A stretch of DNA of 64,000 bases from Streptomyces atroolivaceus (GCF_000717025.1 NZ_JNXG01000007.1:1-64000); one strand, 5' to 3'; shown: positions 49,584 through 57,738, numbered from the stretch's first letter. The notes: generated from the letters alone by a model not told the origin. Made by a program: numbers and translations.

Positions 49584-50600
49584 TCAGGGCTTGAGGAGTG
49601 CCTTGATGGCGCGGCGCTCGTCCATCGCCCTGTATCCCTCCGCGACCTGGTCCAGGGGAAGGGTGAGGTCGAAGACCTTGCCCGGGTCGATCCGGCCGGT
49701 CACGACGCGGTCGATGAGGTCGGGAAGGTAGCGGCGTACGGGGGCGGGACCGCCGCGCAGGCCGACGTGGGAGAAGAAGAGTTCCTGCCCGTCCACGGCG
49801 ACCTCGTGCGGGACGCCGACGAAGCCGACGTCGCCGCCGGGCCGGGCGGAGTGAAGTGCCTGCTGCATGGCCTGCGCGGTGCCCACGCACTCCAGCACGG
49901 AGTCGGCGCCGATACCACCGGTGAGGTCCTTGACACGGGCGATGCCGTCGTCGCCACGCTCGGTGACGATGTCGGTGGCACCGAACTCGCGAGCGAGCTT
50001 CTGCCGGGACTCGTGGCGGCTCATCGCGATGATCCGTTCCGCACCCATCTCCTTCGCCGCGATCACTGCCGACAGGCCGACCGCACCGTCACCGACGACG
50101 ACGGCGGTCGAGCCGGGCTTCACTCCGGCGGCGTCGGCGGCCCACCAGCCGGTGCCCATGACGTCGGAAACGGCCAGCAGGCCCGGCCACAGCTCCTCGG
50201 ACGGCACTTCCCCGGTGGCGACCAGGGTGCCCTGGGCGTTGGGGATCCGGACGTAGTCGGCCTGGCAGGTGCTCATGAACTCCCGGTGCACGCAGTTCGA
50301 CTGGAAGCCGTTGCGGCAGTTCGCGCAGGTGTCGTCCGAGGTCGCGAACGAGCCGACGACGAACTGGCCCGGCTTCACGGCTGTGACCTCGGAGCCGACC
50401 TCCTCGACGAAACCGACGTACTCGTGCCCCATCGGATGGGCGTCGCCGATCGGCTCCAGACCGCGCCAGGGCCACAGGTCGGACCCGCATACGCAGGTGA
50501 CGGCAGTACGGATGATCGCGTCGGTCGGGTGGAGGATCTTCGGGTCGTCCAGTGTCTCGAAGCGGACGTCACCGGGGGCGTGGATCACTGCGCCGCGCAT
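49584..50600 (-). CDS. Zinc-dependent alcohol dehydrogenase (MDR family)
   Basis: 338-aa NAD(P)-dependent dehydrogenase. Catalytic zinc ligands are in VTCVCGSDLWPWRG and GHEYVG. The structural-zinc loop DDTCANCRNGFQSNC has three of the usual four Cys (Asp replaces the first). The nucleotide-binding fold is seen in VVVGDGAVGLSAVIAAKEMGAERIIAM. Start ATG 50600 (MRGAVIHAPGDVRF) with AAAGGAA upstream. First gene of the leftward ADH-SDR-(decarboxylase)-cupin unit, likely for aldehyde/alcohol interconversion or detoxification. Confidence 0.92.
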   Translation of the reverse strand: MRGAVIHAPGDVRFETLDDPKILHPTDAIIRTAVTCVCGSDLWPWRGLEPIGDAHPMGHEYVGFVEEVGSEVTAVKPGQFVVGSFATSDDTCANCRNGFQSNCVHREFMSTCQADYVRIPNAQGTLVATGEVPSEELWPGLLAVSDVMGTGWWAADAAGVKPGSTAVVVGDGAVGLSAVIAAKEMGAERIIAMSRHESRQKLAREFGATDIVTERGDDGIARVKDLTGGIGADSVLECVGTAQAMQQALHSARPGGDVGFVGVPHEVAVDGQELFFSHVGLRGGPAPVRRYLPDLIDRVVTGRIDPGKVFDLTLPLDQVAEGYRAMDERRAIKALLKP

Positions 50601-50834
50601 GAGGGGTTCCTTTGCGTACGTGGTCCGGACCGCTGCTGCGGTCCGCGTGCAACCGGCCCCGAGGCTCGCGGGTACGCACACCAGGGTCGGGCGGCCTCTT
50701 CCCTGCCGGCGAACAGCCGGGGAAGAGCACCACGTCCTCCAGGTAACCGCCCTTCGTCACGGGCAGCCAGTCACCGTCGATGGGTGTACCGGCAGTACAT
50801 CCCTCCTGCGGCCCGCTGCACGTACGGTCGAAGG
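50601..50834. promoter_or_regulatory. Divergent promoter region, ADH operon / MmyB-type regulator
   Basis: 234 bp with no gene. TACGGT (50823-50828) is a plausible -10 placed so that transcription would begin at the GTG of the regulator (leaderless). No strong palindrome was found. Confidence 0.4.
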
Positions 50835-51722
50835 GTGGACAACCATCAGGAGGTCCGCGAGTTCCTCACCTCGCGGCGAGCCAAGATCACCCCCGAGCAG
50901 GCCGGACTGCCCTCCGGGACCCGCCGCCGCGTCCCCGGCCTGCGCCGCAGCGAGGTGGCGGCCCTGGCCGACATGAGCGTGGAGTACTACGCCAAGCTCG
51001 AACGCGGCAACCTCGCCGGCGTCTCCCCCGCCGTTCTGGAATCCGTGGCCCGCGCGCTGCGGCTCGACGACGCCGAACGGGCACACCTGCTCCACCTGGC
51101 CCAGGCCGCCGACGGCTCCGATGCCCTCGGCCGCCCCCGGCGGCGACGGCCGGCCCGGCAGTGGTCGCCGCACCGCAGCCTGCAGTGGACGCTCGACGCG
51201 ATCACCGCCGGCCCGGCGTTCGTCCGCAACGGCCGTATGGACATCCTCGCCGTCAACGCTCTCGCCCGGGCCTTCTACAGCGACATCTACGCCACCGCCC
51301 ACAACCAGGAGAACGTCGCCCGCTTCACCTTCCTGGACCCCGTCTCCCGTCGCTTCTACCCCGACTGGGGCCTTGCCGCCGACGTCACCGTCGCGATCCT
51401 GCGCACCGAGGCCGGCCGCAACCCCCACGACAAGGATCTCCACGACCTCGTCGGTGAACTCTCCACCCGCAGCGACGAGTTCCGCACCCGCTGGGGTGCC
51501 CACAACGTCCGCCACCACGGCACCGGCACCAAGAACTTCCACCACGAAGCCGTCGGCGACCTCACCCTCGCCTTCGAGGGACTGGAGATGGCGGCGGAAC
51601 CCGGCCTCACCCTCACCGTCTACACCGCCGAACCCGGCTCTCCCTCCGAAGAGGGCCTGCGCCTGCTCGCCTCGTGGGCCGCGACGCAGGAAACACAGGC
51701 CCGCCGCCCCCTGGGCAGGTGA
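50835..51722 (+). CDS. XRE-family regulator with MmyB-like ligand-binding domain
   Basis: 295-aa one-component regulator. Residues 1-80 form an XRE HTH (REFLTSRRAKITPEQAGLPSGTRRRVPGLRRSEVAALADMSVEYYAKLERGN). The rest is an MmyB-like ligand domain (WTLDAITAGPAFVRNGRMDILAVNALARAFYSDIY, FTFLDPVSRRFYPDW, RSDEFRTRWGAHNVRHHGTGTKNFHHEAVGDLTLAFEGLEM), which binds fatty acids in a structurally characterised relative. Start GTG 50835 without a spaced SD, probably leaderless. This type is typically divergent from SDR/ADH genes it controls, as here. Confidence 0.9.
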   Translation: MDNHQEVREFLTSRRAKITPEQAGLPSGTRRRVPGLRRSEVAALADMSVEYYAKLERGNLAGVSPAVLESVARALRLDDAERAHLLHLAQAADGSDALGRPRRRRPARQWSPHRSLQWTLDAITAGPAFVRNGRMDILAVNALARAFYSDIYATAHNQENVARFTFLDPVSRRFYPDWGLAADVTVAILRTEAGRNPHDKDLHDLVGELSTRSDEFRTRWGAHNVRHHGTGTKNFHHEAVGDLTLAFEGLEMAAEPGLTLTVYTAEPGSPSEEGLRLLASWAATQETQARRPLGR

Positions 51723-51754
51723 TGACGTGTCCGAGGCGCGGGCCGTGCACTGAC

Positions 51755-52056
51755 GGGTGCCCTGGGGGTGGAGGAGCACGACGAAGATCGGGACCAGAGC
51801 TGTCGGTACGCCTACCACCCGCCCTCCGGACACGCCGGCGGCCAGCGCGCCGAAGCACCGCACGGGGGGGGCCGCTCCGTCCCGGTCATCTCACACAGCA
51901 GAGGTGCGCCGGTACCAGCCGCAGCGAGGGGGGTCACCAGAGGCAGTGAGGCGATGCTCATCAGGACACCGATGAAGTGGAGACGCCGTCGACGAGGAAA
52001 CGCTGGAACGCGTCGAAGAAGAGTGTGCAGCCGACGCCCACCACTGCCGTGGCCAT
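51755..52056 (-). pseudogene. Possible decayed small membrane protein gene
   Basis: Reading leftward from ATG 52056: MATAVVGVGCTLFFDAFQRFLVDGVSTSSV, then in shifted frames VLMSIASLPLVTPLAAAGTGAPLL and CFGALAAGVSGGRVVGVPTALVPIFVVLLHP. The successive hydrophobic stretches in different frames look like one membrane protein broken by two or more indels. No family recognised. The rest of the 51723-52223 gap holds the AT-richer promoter zone (52085-52150) of the repetitive peptide operon. Confidence 0.3.
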
Positions 52057-52223
52057 CCGGCGAACGCTTCCGGCATCCGGAGGACTTCTCGTTGCTCGAA
52101 TCGATGTTTTCCAGCCACGGAGATACGGTAAATACGGGCTATTTCAGCGCAGATCAGTCCCGGCGACCAGGTTTCCGGACAACGGAAAACCCTCGTCCCC
52201 ATGGTGCGATCCCAGGAGGAACG

Positions 52224-52499
52224 ATGACCCACCCCGAGCACGACGCGAACGAACACGAGGGACCCGCGGACGGCGGAGCGGCGGGCGCCCCCGGGGTCCA
52301 CGACGGCGGAGCGGACGGCGGAGCGGACGGCGGGGCCGAAGGGCCCGCGGACGGCGGAGCAGCAGGCACCCCCGGCGTCCACGACGGCGGAGCGGACGGC
52401 GGAGCCGAAGGGCCCGCGGACGGCGGAGCAGCAGGCACCCCCGGCGTCCACGACGGCGGAGCGGACGGCGGAGCCGATGAGGCCGGCAGCCGCTCTTGA
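52224..52499 (+). CDS. Repetitive 91-aa peptide, candidate substrate/precursor for the JmjC oxygenase
   Basis: Starts MTHPEHDANEHE, then consists of three in-frame repeats of GPADGGAAG(A/T)PGVHDGGADGG with short ADGGAE joins, ending DEAGSRS. It is strongly acidic, has no Cys, and no signal peptide or membrane span. A strong SD (AGGAGGA, 52214-52220) precedes the ATG, and the stop is 2 nt before the JmjC gene, so it is translated and coupled. The conserved His-Asp in each repeat (GVHDGG) is a plausible hydroxylation site. It could be a RiPP-like multi-core precursor or a low-complexity adaptor; function unknown. Confidence 0.7.
   Translation: MTHPEHDANEHEGPADGGAAGAPGVHDGGADGGADGGAEGPADGGAAGTPGVHDGGADGGAEGPADGGAAGTPGVHDGGADGGADEAGSRS
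52260..52477. repeat. In-frame 69-bp tandem repeats in the peptide gene
   Basis: Copies begin at 52260 (81 bp, carrying an extra 12-bp unit), 52341 (69 bp) and 52410. The second and third are identical over 68 bp, implying recent duplication; all lengths are multiples of three, so the reading frame is kept. Confidence 0.9.
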
Positions 52500-52501
52500 G
52501 C

Positions 52502-53713
52502 ATGTCCCGGACCGAGATCCAGGAGTCCGGCGCACGTCAGGGCGCCGGGATCCTGGAATCCCGCCTGACCAGGCTCAGCCGGGAGGAATTCGCCCGTGAC
52601 GTCTGGGCCCGGACAGCGGCGCTGACGCGAGGCGCGAGCGATTTCTCCGACGTCTTCTCCACGTCCGCCGTGGACGAGCTGATCTCACGCCGCGGGTTGC
52701 GCACGCCGTTCCTTCGCGTCGCCAAGGACGGTTCAACACTTCCCTCGTCCTCCTTCACCGCACCCGCGGGGGTCGGAGCCACCGTCGCCGACCAGCTCGA
52801 CGACACCGCACTGTGGCGTGCGTTCTCGGACGGGGCCACGCTCGTTCTGCAGGCACTGCACCGCACCTGGGAACCGGTGACGGACCTGGTCTCCGTACTG
52901 AGTACGGAGCTGGGGCACCCCGTACAGGCGAACGCCTACGTCACCCCGCCGCAGAACCGCGGCTTCGACGCGCACTACGACGTGCACGACGTCTTCGTCC
53001 TGCAGATCGAGGGGGCGAAGCGGTGGGTCGTCCACGAACCCGTACTGCCGGATCCGTTGCGCGATCAGCCGTGGACCGATCGCCGTTCGGCCGTCGCCGA
53101 CCAGGCCGCACACGGCACGCCCCACATGGACACCGTGCTCCGTCCCGGCGATGTGCTCTATCTGCCGCGCGGCTGGTTGCACTCCGCGCAGGCCCAGGGG
53201 CAGGTCTCGATTCACCTGACCCTCGGGGTGCACACCTGGACCCGCCACTCGCTGGCCGAGCAGCTGACCCGGGCCGCCCTCGCGGCGCTGGGCGACGATC
53301 CCGTGATGCGCCGCGCCCTTCCCTTGGGAACCGACGGCCCGGACGGTTCGGACGGTGAGGTGGACCTGGTCCGCGAGCGCCTGCTGGCCGCCCTCGCGGA
53401 GGCCGACCCCGCGCCGGCGTTCCATCGCGCCCGGCGGTCCCAGGGCCGCCCGGCACCCCTGGGCCCGCTGGCCCAGCTCACCGCGTTGAACAACCTCGTC
53501 CCGACGTCGCCGGTGCGGCTGAGGAAGGCGCTCGAGCCACGGCTGGAAGGTTCCCGGTTGTTCACCCGTGTGGGCTACCTCGACTTCCCGGCGGCCGACC
53601 TCGTACCCGTGGCCCGGCTGCTGGACGGCCAGGTCCGCACCGCCGGCGACCTCGGCCTCGCACTCGCCGGACGGCTGCTGCGGGCGGGCGTGCTGGTGCC
53701 CACGGACCGGTGA
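52502..53713 (+). CDS. JmjC/cupin-type Fe(II)/2-oxoglutarate oxygenase (ribosomal-oxygenase-like)
   Basis: 403-aa cytoplasmic oxygenase resembling ROXA/NO66-type hydroxylases. The double-stranded beta-helix carries the iron triad H158-x-D160 (GFDAHYDVHDVFVLQIEGAKRW) and H227 (YLPRGWLHSAQ). A basic C-terminal part (LAQLTALNNLVPTSPVRLRKALE...) matches the winged-helix/dimerisation region of ribosomal oxygenases. Characterised relatives beta-hydroxylate His or Arg in ribosomal proteins; the target here is unknown, with the upstream repetitive peptide an obvious candidate. ATG 52502 lies 2 nt after the peptide stop; its own stop overlaps the next start (GTGA). Confidence 0.85.
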   Translation: MSRTEIQESGARQGAGILESRLTRLSREEFARDVWARTAALTRGASDFSDVFSTSAVDELISRRGLRTPFLRVAKDGSTLPSSSFTAPAGVGATVADQLDDTALWRAFSDGATLVLQALHRTWEPVTDLVSVLSTELGHPVQANAYVTPPQNRGFDAHYDVHDVFVLQIEGAKRWVVHEPVLPDPLRDQPWTDRRSAVADQAAHGTPHMDTVLRPGDVLYLPRGWLHSAQAQGQVSIHLTLGVHTWTRHSLAEQLTRAALAALGDDPVMRRALPLGTDGPDGSDGEVDLVRERLLAALAEADPAPAFHRARRSQGRPAPLGPLAQLTALNNLVPTSPVRLRKALEPRLEGSRLFTRVGYLDFPAADLVPVARLLDGQVRTAGDLGLALAGRLLRAGVLVPTDR

Positions 53714-54606
53714 CCACCCCGGAACGGTTCTTCTGCGCGGACGCCGCCCGGGCGCGTGACGACGCGTTCGTGGGCACAGCCCCGTACGGCTCCGTCTGGG
53801 TGCTCATCGAGTACCGGCGCGGCTGGCCCGCCAACGGATTCGACGGCCTCGCCCTCGATCCGGAGACCAAGGCTTTCGTGTTCTCCGCCGCCCGGGCGAG
53901 CCGGGCCCGCGTGCTCCTGGTGCGGCGGCACGGACGTCGCCGCCCCGAGGGGAGCGGACGGTGGGCGGTGCTGCGCCACGACGGCTCCGGCGCGCTGCGC
54001 CAGCGGTGGGGCAGCTGGCACCGCGACCAGGACCTGGCGCAGATCGTGACCGCCCTGGACTCCCCGGGGGAACCGGGCAGGCCCCCCGTCGTCCTCGTCT
54101 GCGCCCACGGTATGCACGACGCCTGCTGCGCGGTGCGCGGGCGGCCCGTGGGCGGGGTCCTCAGTGCGCGCTGGCCCGATCTCGTGTGGGAATGCACGCA
54201 TGTGGGCGGTGACAGGTTCGCCGCCAACGTCGTCGTCGTACCCGATGGCGTCTACTACGGCAATCTGGACGCCCGATCGGCGGTCACCGTGGTCGAGGAG
54301 CACCTTGCCGACCGTATCCGTGCCGACCACCTGCGGGGCTACACCACCCTCTACCCGCCACAGCAGGCAGCGGTGGCCGCGGTGCTGAGGCGCTTCGGCC
54401 CGGCAGGCAGGCACGACTACGCGGTCACCTCAACGGTCCGCGACCAGGACGGCTGGCTCGTCCGCGTCAGCAGCCGGGCCCCTCACGCGAGGGTGCTCGA
54501 CGTCGAGGTACTGGCCCGGCGCACGCCGGCGCGCCAACTGACCTGCCGCGGACCGGCCAACAGTTCCGCCCTCGTCTATGACGTGACGTCGATCCGCGAC
54601 TGCTGA
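53710..54606 (+). CDS. Sucrase/ferredoxin-like (thioredoxin-fold 2Fe-2S type) protein
   Basis: 298-aa protein of the Suc_Fer-like family: opening FFCADAARARDDAFVGTAPYGSVWVLIEYRRGWPANGFDGL, then VVLVCAHGMHDACCAVRGRPVGG and VWECTHVGGDRFAANVVVVPDGVYYGNLD. Cys131, Cys139/140 and Cys162 are candidate 2Fe-2S ligands in the thioredoxin-like fold. An electron-transfer role is an inference from the fold. GTG 53710 overlaps the JmjC stop, so the two are coupled; it might keep the oxygenase iron reduced. Third gene of the peptide-JmjC-ferredoxin operon. Confidence 0.85.
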   Translation: MTTPERFFCADAARARDDAFVGTAPYGSVWVLIEYRRGWPANGFDGLALDPETKAFVFSAARASRARVLLVRRHGRRRPEGSGRWAVLRHDGSGALRQRWGSWHRDQDLAQIVTALDSPGEPGRPPVVLVCAHGMHDACCAVRGRPVGGVLSARWPDLVWECTHVGGDRFAANVVVVPDGVYYGNLDARSAVTVVEEHLADRIRADHLRGYTTLYPPQQAAVAAVLRRFGPAGRHDYAVTSTVRDQDGWLVRVSSRAPHARVLDVEVLARRTPARQLTCRGPANSSALVYDVTSIRDC

Positions 54607-54701
54607 GCACGCCCCCTCCCGGCCGGGCCCGACGGCACCACGGGACAGCGGGGCGCTCCCCCGCTCCGGTTCCGGCGACGCGGGGGGACCCATGGATCCG
54701 G

Positions 54702-54815
54702 TCACGATTCCCGCGTCACCCGGGTACGCGTCGACCCGGCCATCCGGTGGAACTCCCGGGCGTCGAGGGCCTCGATGCAGTCGACGTACAGCATGCGCGG
54801 GTCGGGAGTGCCCAT
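54702..54815 (-). pseudogene. 37-codon stub of a SnoaL/ester-cyclase-like gene
   Basis: With a good SD (GGAAAGG) the leftward frame encodes MGTPDPRMLYVDCIEALDAREFHRMAGSTRTRVTRES. The first 25 residues match the N-terminal helix typical of SnoaL-like proteins (xxLYxDYIEALNARDFxRM), but the remaining ~100 residues are missing. It begins 16 nt after the hydrolase stop. Probably a truncated gene; a functional micro-protein is less likely. Confidence 0.5.
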
Positions 54816-54831
54816 GACCTTTCCTTGCTGG

Positions 54832-55773
54832 TCAAAGGGAACGCAGAATGGTGACGCGGCGGACGTGGACCGGGGCGTGCGCGGAGATGCCGGGTGCGAT
54901 GTGGTCCCAGCCGTGTGTCAAGCCGGGCAGGACGTGCAGCTCGGCGCTGACGCCGGCGGACCACAGCCGCTGGGCGTAGGTGACGGTCTCGTCCCGGAAG
55001 GCTTCGAGTTCGCCGACCTCGAGGTAGGCCGGGGGCAGACCGGTGCAGTCCTCCAGGCGGGCGGGGACGATCGTCGCGGGTGTGTCGTCGACGTGGGCGT
55101 CGCCGAGTACGAGCTGCCAGGCGGTGTTCTTGAGGGTGTGCAGGTCGGCGGAGAACGTGTGCAGGTGCGGGGCGAGTGGTGTGTCTCGGTTGTCGAGCAT
55201 CGGGTAGATGAGGATCTGCCGAGCCAGGTCGATGCCTTCCTGGCGGGCGCGGATCGCCGTGGTCGCTGCCAGGGCGGCTCCGGCGCTCTCGCCCATCACC
55301 GCGATCCGAGCCGGGTCCACACCGAACTCGTCGGCGTGCTCGAGCAGCCAGGTCAGCCCCGTGTACACGTCGTCGGTGAGGGTCGATCCGGTCACTTCCG
55401 GGGCCAGCCGGTACTCCACCGACAGGAACGGAACACCGGCAGAGGCGACGTACCGGGCGATGAACGGGGCGAAGTGCGCCACCTCGCCGGCGACCAGACC
55501 GCCACCGTGGGCGTGGACTACGGCCGCGGTCGGGCCGGTGACGCCGAGCGGGGTGAACCAGTGCAGATCGATCCGCGCGCCGTCCTGCGTGGCCACGCTG
55601 AACACCTGATGCCCGACCTCGGGCCGGTCCAGGTCGGCGGTCAGGGCCGGGTAGAGGGCGGCAACAGTGTCCCGCCAGGTCTTCCAGTCACCGGGCGCCA
55701 GCGGCTCGGGCGTGGTGTCCCCGGCCATGGCGGCGAGCACGGCGGACAGTTCGGCGTCGAGGGAAAAGGGCAT
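54832..55773 (-). CDS. Alpha/beta hydrolase, HSL/lipase-esterase family
   Basis: 313-aa carboxylesterase. The oxyanion motif HAHGGGLVAGE (HGGG type) and nucleophile elbow GESAGAAL are intact, and the candidate Asp (EVGELEAFRDE region) and His (PGLTHGWDHIAP) complete the triad. No signal peptide, so cytoplasmic. Acts on short acyl esters or lactones; natural substrate unknown. ATG 55773 is the start (MPFSLDAELSAVL). The SnoaL stub lies just downstream. Confidence 0.88.
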   Translation of the reverse strand: MPFSLDAELSAVLAAMAGDTTPEPLAPGDWKTWRDTVAALYPALTADLDRPEVGHQVFSVATQDGARIDLHWFTPLGVTGPTAAVVHAHGGGLVAGEVAHFAPFIARYVASAGVPFLSVEYRLAPEVTGSTLTDDVYTGLTWLLEHADEFGVDPARIAVMGESAGAALAATTAIRARQEGIDLARQILIYPMLDNRDTPLAPHLHTFSADLHTLKNTAWQLVLGDAHVDDTPATIVPARLEDCTGLPPAYLEVGELEAFRDETVTYAQRLWSAGVSAELHVLPGLTHGWDHIAPGISAHAPVHVRRVTILRSL

Positions 55774-55886
55774 GGTGCATGCTCCGGTGTTGTCGGTTTG
55801 TCAGATTGACGGTTGATCTTGGTTATTGAGGTGTCGGCACCCTGCGTACTCGGCGCCCCGCCGCCGTCAGCGGCCCGGAGCCCGGG

Positions 55887-56112
55887 ATGCCGCGGTGTAC
55901 CTCGGCGGTTACCGCCGTGACGACGTCCGGTCACCTCGGTCATGACCAGCCCGACGCAGAGGGCCGGAACAGTGGCGGCAGCGGCAACGGCACTCGCGCC
56001 AGGACCGTCCTGACGGACGTCGGGCCGGTCGAGGTGAAGCTCCCCGGGACGTGGCGGGCATGTTCGAACCGCAGATCGTCGAGAAGCGGCGGCGCCCCCT
56101 GACGGGCATGTG
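55887..56112 (+). pseudogene. IS256-family transposase fragment
   Basis: The + strand reads SGHLGHDQPDAEGRNSGGSGNGTRARTVLTDVGPVEVKLPGTW, and after a shift MFEPQIVEKRRRPLTGM. These match the N-terminal part of IS256-type (mutator) transposases (HLGYxxxxxxGRNxGNxRNGxxxKTV...). The rest of the element is gone. The remainder of the 55774-56222 gap shows no gene. Confidence 0.75.
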
Positions 56113-56222
56113 ATCTCGCCATCCAGGGAGCCTTCCAGGACACGCTTGGCCAGCTCTGCAACAGGCCGCCGGCGCCGGTCAGCTGCAGGCCGACTCCCGG
56201 CGAGACGGCCCGCTGGTGTCCG

Positions 56223-56687
56223 TCAGCGCCCCTCTGTGAGGTCGACACCGAGCTGACGGAGGAGGCCGACGTTGTCGTACTGGACCCACTCCTCGGCCAG
56301 CCGGCCGTTCTCGTCATAGCGGAAGTGGTTGATCAGTTCGAGTCGCATCAGCTGCCCGTTCGGTGCGATCGTGCCGATCGGGGATGCCTCGAAGGGTGCG
56401 GTGAAACGCCCCGACATGCAGGTACGCGCTCCGACATAGTCGCCCTGGCTGATGAGGGCGCGGCGCTCGCACGCGAATCCCTCGAACGCGGTACGCATGG
56501 CTGTGAAGAAGGAACGGAGCTGCGCGTACGTCAGGTCGCCGTCGGGTCCGTGAAATATGAAGTCTTCCGCGAAATAGGCGTCCAGCTTCTCGTCGTCGGC
56601 AACGGCGATCGCCTCACGTCCGATCCGTACCAGGGCCCGGGAACGCTCGTCGTACCGGGTGTCGTCAGGGGAAATGAACTCGCTCAC
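56223..56687 (-). CDS. SnoaL-like/NTF2-fold protein
   Basis: 154-aa alpha+beta-barrel protein of the SnoaL-like ester-cyclase superfamily: REAIAVADDEKLDAYFAEDFIFHGPDGDLTYAQLRSFFTAMRTAFEGFACERRALISQGDYVGARTCMSGRFTAPF...INHFRYDENGRLAEEWVQYDNVGLLRQLG. The family includes cyclases, isomerases, hydrolases and stand-alone small-molecule binders; the reaction here is unknown. Divergent from a LysR regulator with a perfect T-N11-A palindrome between them, so it is probably the regulated target. Confidence 0.87.
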   Translation of the reverse strand: MSEFISPDDTRYDERSRALVRIGREAIAVADDEKLDAYFAEDFIFHGPDGDLTYAQLRSFFTAMRTAFEGFACERRALISQGDYVGARTCMSGRFTAPFEASPIGTIAPNGQLMRLELINHFRYDENGRLAEEWVQYDNVGLLRQLGVDLTEGR

Positions 56688-56760
56688 GCGAAAAGCCTTT
56701 CAGGGGTGGTGGCGTTGTCGCCGCTTTCGACAGTAGCCCAGGAAAACCGCTTTTCAACCC

Positions 56761-56773
56761 TGCATCATATGCA
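56761..56773. promoter_or_regulatory. LysR-type T-N11-A operator
   Basis: TGCAT-CAT-ATGCA is a perfect inverted repeat with T-N11-A spacing, the LysR box consensus, located between the divergent SnoaL-like gene (start 56687) and the LysR gene (start 56830). Confidence 0.75.
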
Positions 56774-56829
56774 AGGAGTAGTTCGCTCCCATAACTTTTG
56801 TGCATGGCTCGGGCGGCTATGCTGCCGCC

Positions 56830-57738
56830 ATGCCCGAACTCAGCATCAGCGCTCTCCGCGTCGTGCGCGCGGTGGCCGCGCACGGCTCACTGAGCGGCGC
56901 GGCACGCACGCTCGGCTACTCCCAGCCCGCTGTCTCCCGCCAGGTCTCGGCCGCGGAGAAAGCCGCGGGGCAGGCGCTCTTCGTACGCGGCGCGCGCGGT
57001 GTCAGGACGACCCGCGCGGGCGAGATCGTCGCCCGTTTCGCCACCGAGACCCTCGCCGGCCTCGATCGGCTGGACGAACGGCTCGATGAGCTGACCTCCG
57101 GACCTCAGGTGCGGGTCCGGGTGGGGGCATTTCCCGCCGCGAACGCCGCTCTGCTCCCTTTCGCACTGGCCAGAGCATTGGAGCAGCACCCCAGGCTGAC
57201 GTTCGCGCTCACCGAGGCGTCCTCGCCCCAGCTCGTGCACCAGGTCGTCACCAAGCGGCTGGACGTCGCGGTCGTGGCTTCCGGGCCGGGTCTTCCGCAG
57301 CCGGCTCTGGAAGGGCTGCGGCTCACCCCGCTGCCGGGCAGCGAGCTGATGGTGGGCGTGCCGCGCGGGCACCCACTCGCCGCGACGGAAGGCGCCGTCC
57401 CGGTGCGTGAACTCGCCCACGTGTCATGGATCGTGGGCAAGGGCGCCGTTGACGAACCGCAGTTCGGCGCATGGCCCACGCTGACCGAACCGTTGGTCGC
57501 CTTCAGCGCGCGGTCCTGGCTCAGTCGTTTCGGACTCGTTGCCGCCGGTCTCGGCGTCTGCGTCATCCCGGGGTTTCTCGCCCCGGTCGTCCCACAGAAT
57601 ATTTCTCTGGTGCGCGTGGACGACCCGAATTGGCTTGGGCGGAATATTTTCGCGATCACGAGGAATGACGGGGTGGAAAAGCATGAACTCATTGTCCGGG
57701 TCCTTCGGGAATGCTTTGAGGCTCAGGAGAGACACTGA
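56830..57738 (+). CDS. LysR-family transcriptional regulator
   Basis: 302-aa LTTR. N-terminal HTH: LSISALRVVRAVAAHGSLSGAARTLGYSQPAVSRQVSAAEKAAGQALFVRGARGVRTTRAGE. The C-terminal substrate-binding domain (LDVAVVASGPGLPQPAL...RLTPLPGSELMVGVPRGHPLA) is complete. ATG 56830 is preferred because the HTH begins right there. It likely controls the divergent SnoaL-like gene and itself through the palindrome at 56761-56773. Near its end codon use is less GC-rich (for example AATATTTCTCTGG). Confidence 0.92.
   Translation: MPELSISALRVVRAVAAHGSLSGAARTLGYSQPAVSRQVSAAEKAAGQALFVRGARGVRTTRAGEIVARFATETLAGLDRLDERLDELTSGPQVRVRVGAFPAANAALLPFALARALEQHPRLTFALTEASSPQLVHQVVTKRLDVAVVASGPGLPQPALEGLRLTPLPGSELMVGVPRGHPLAATEGAVPVRELAHVSWIVGKGAVDEPQFGAWPTLTEPLVAFSARSWLSRFGLVAAGLGVCVIPGFLAPVVPQNISLVRVDDPNWLGRNIFAITRNDGVEKHELIVRVLRECFEAQERH

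Noticed and set aside
48840-50834. A very long rightward frame preceding the MmyB-type regulator
   Set aside because: Only the part from GTG 50835 matches the XRE/MmyB family; the upstream portion is antisense to SDR and ADH genes with intact motifs.
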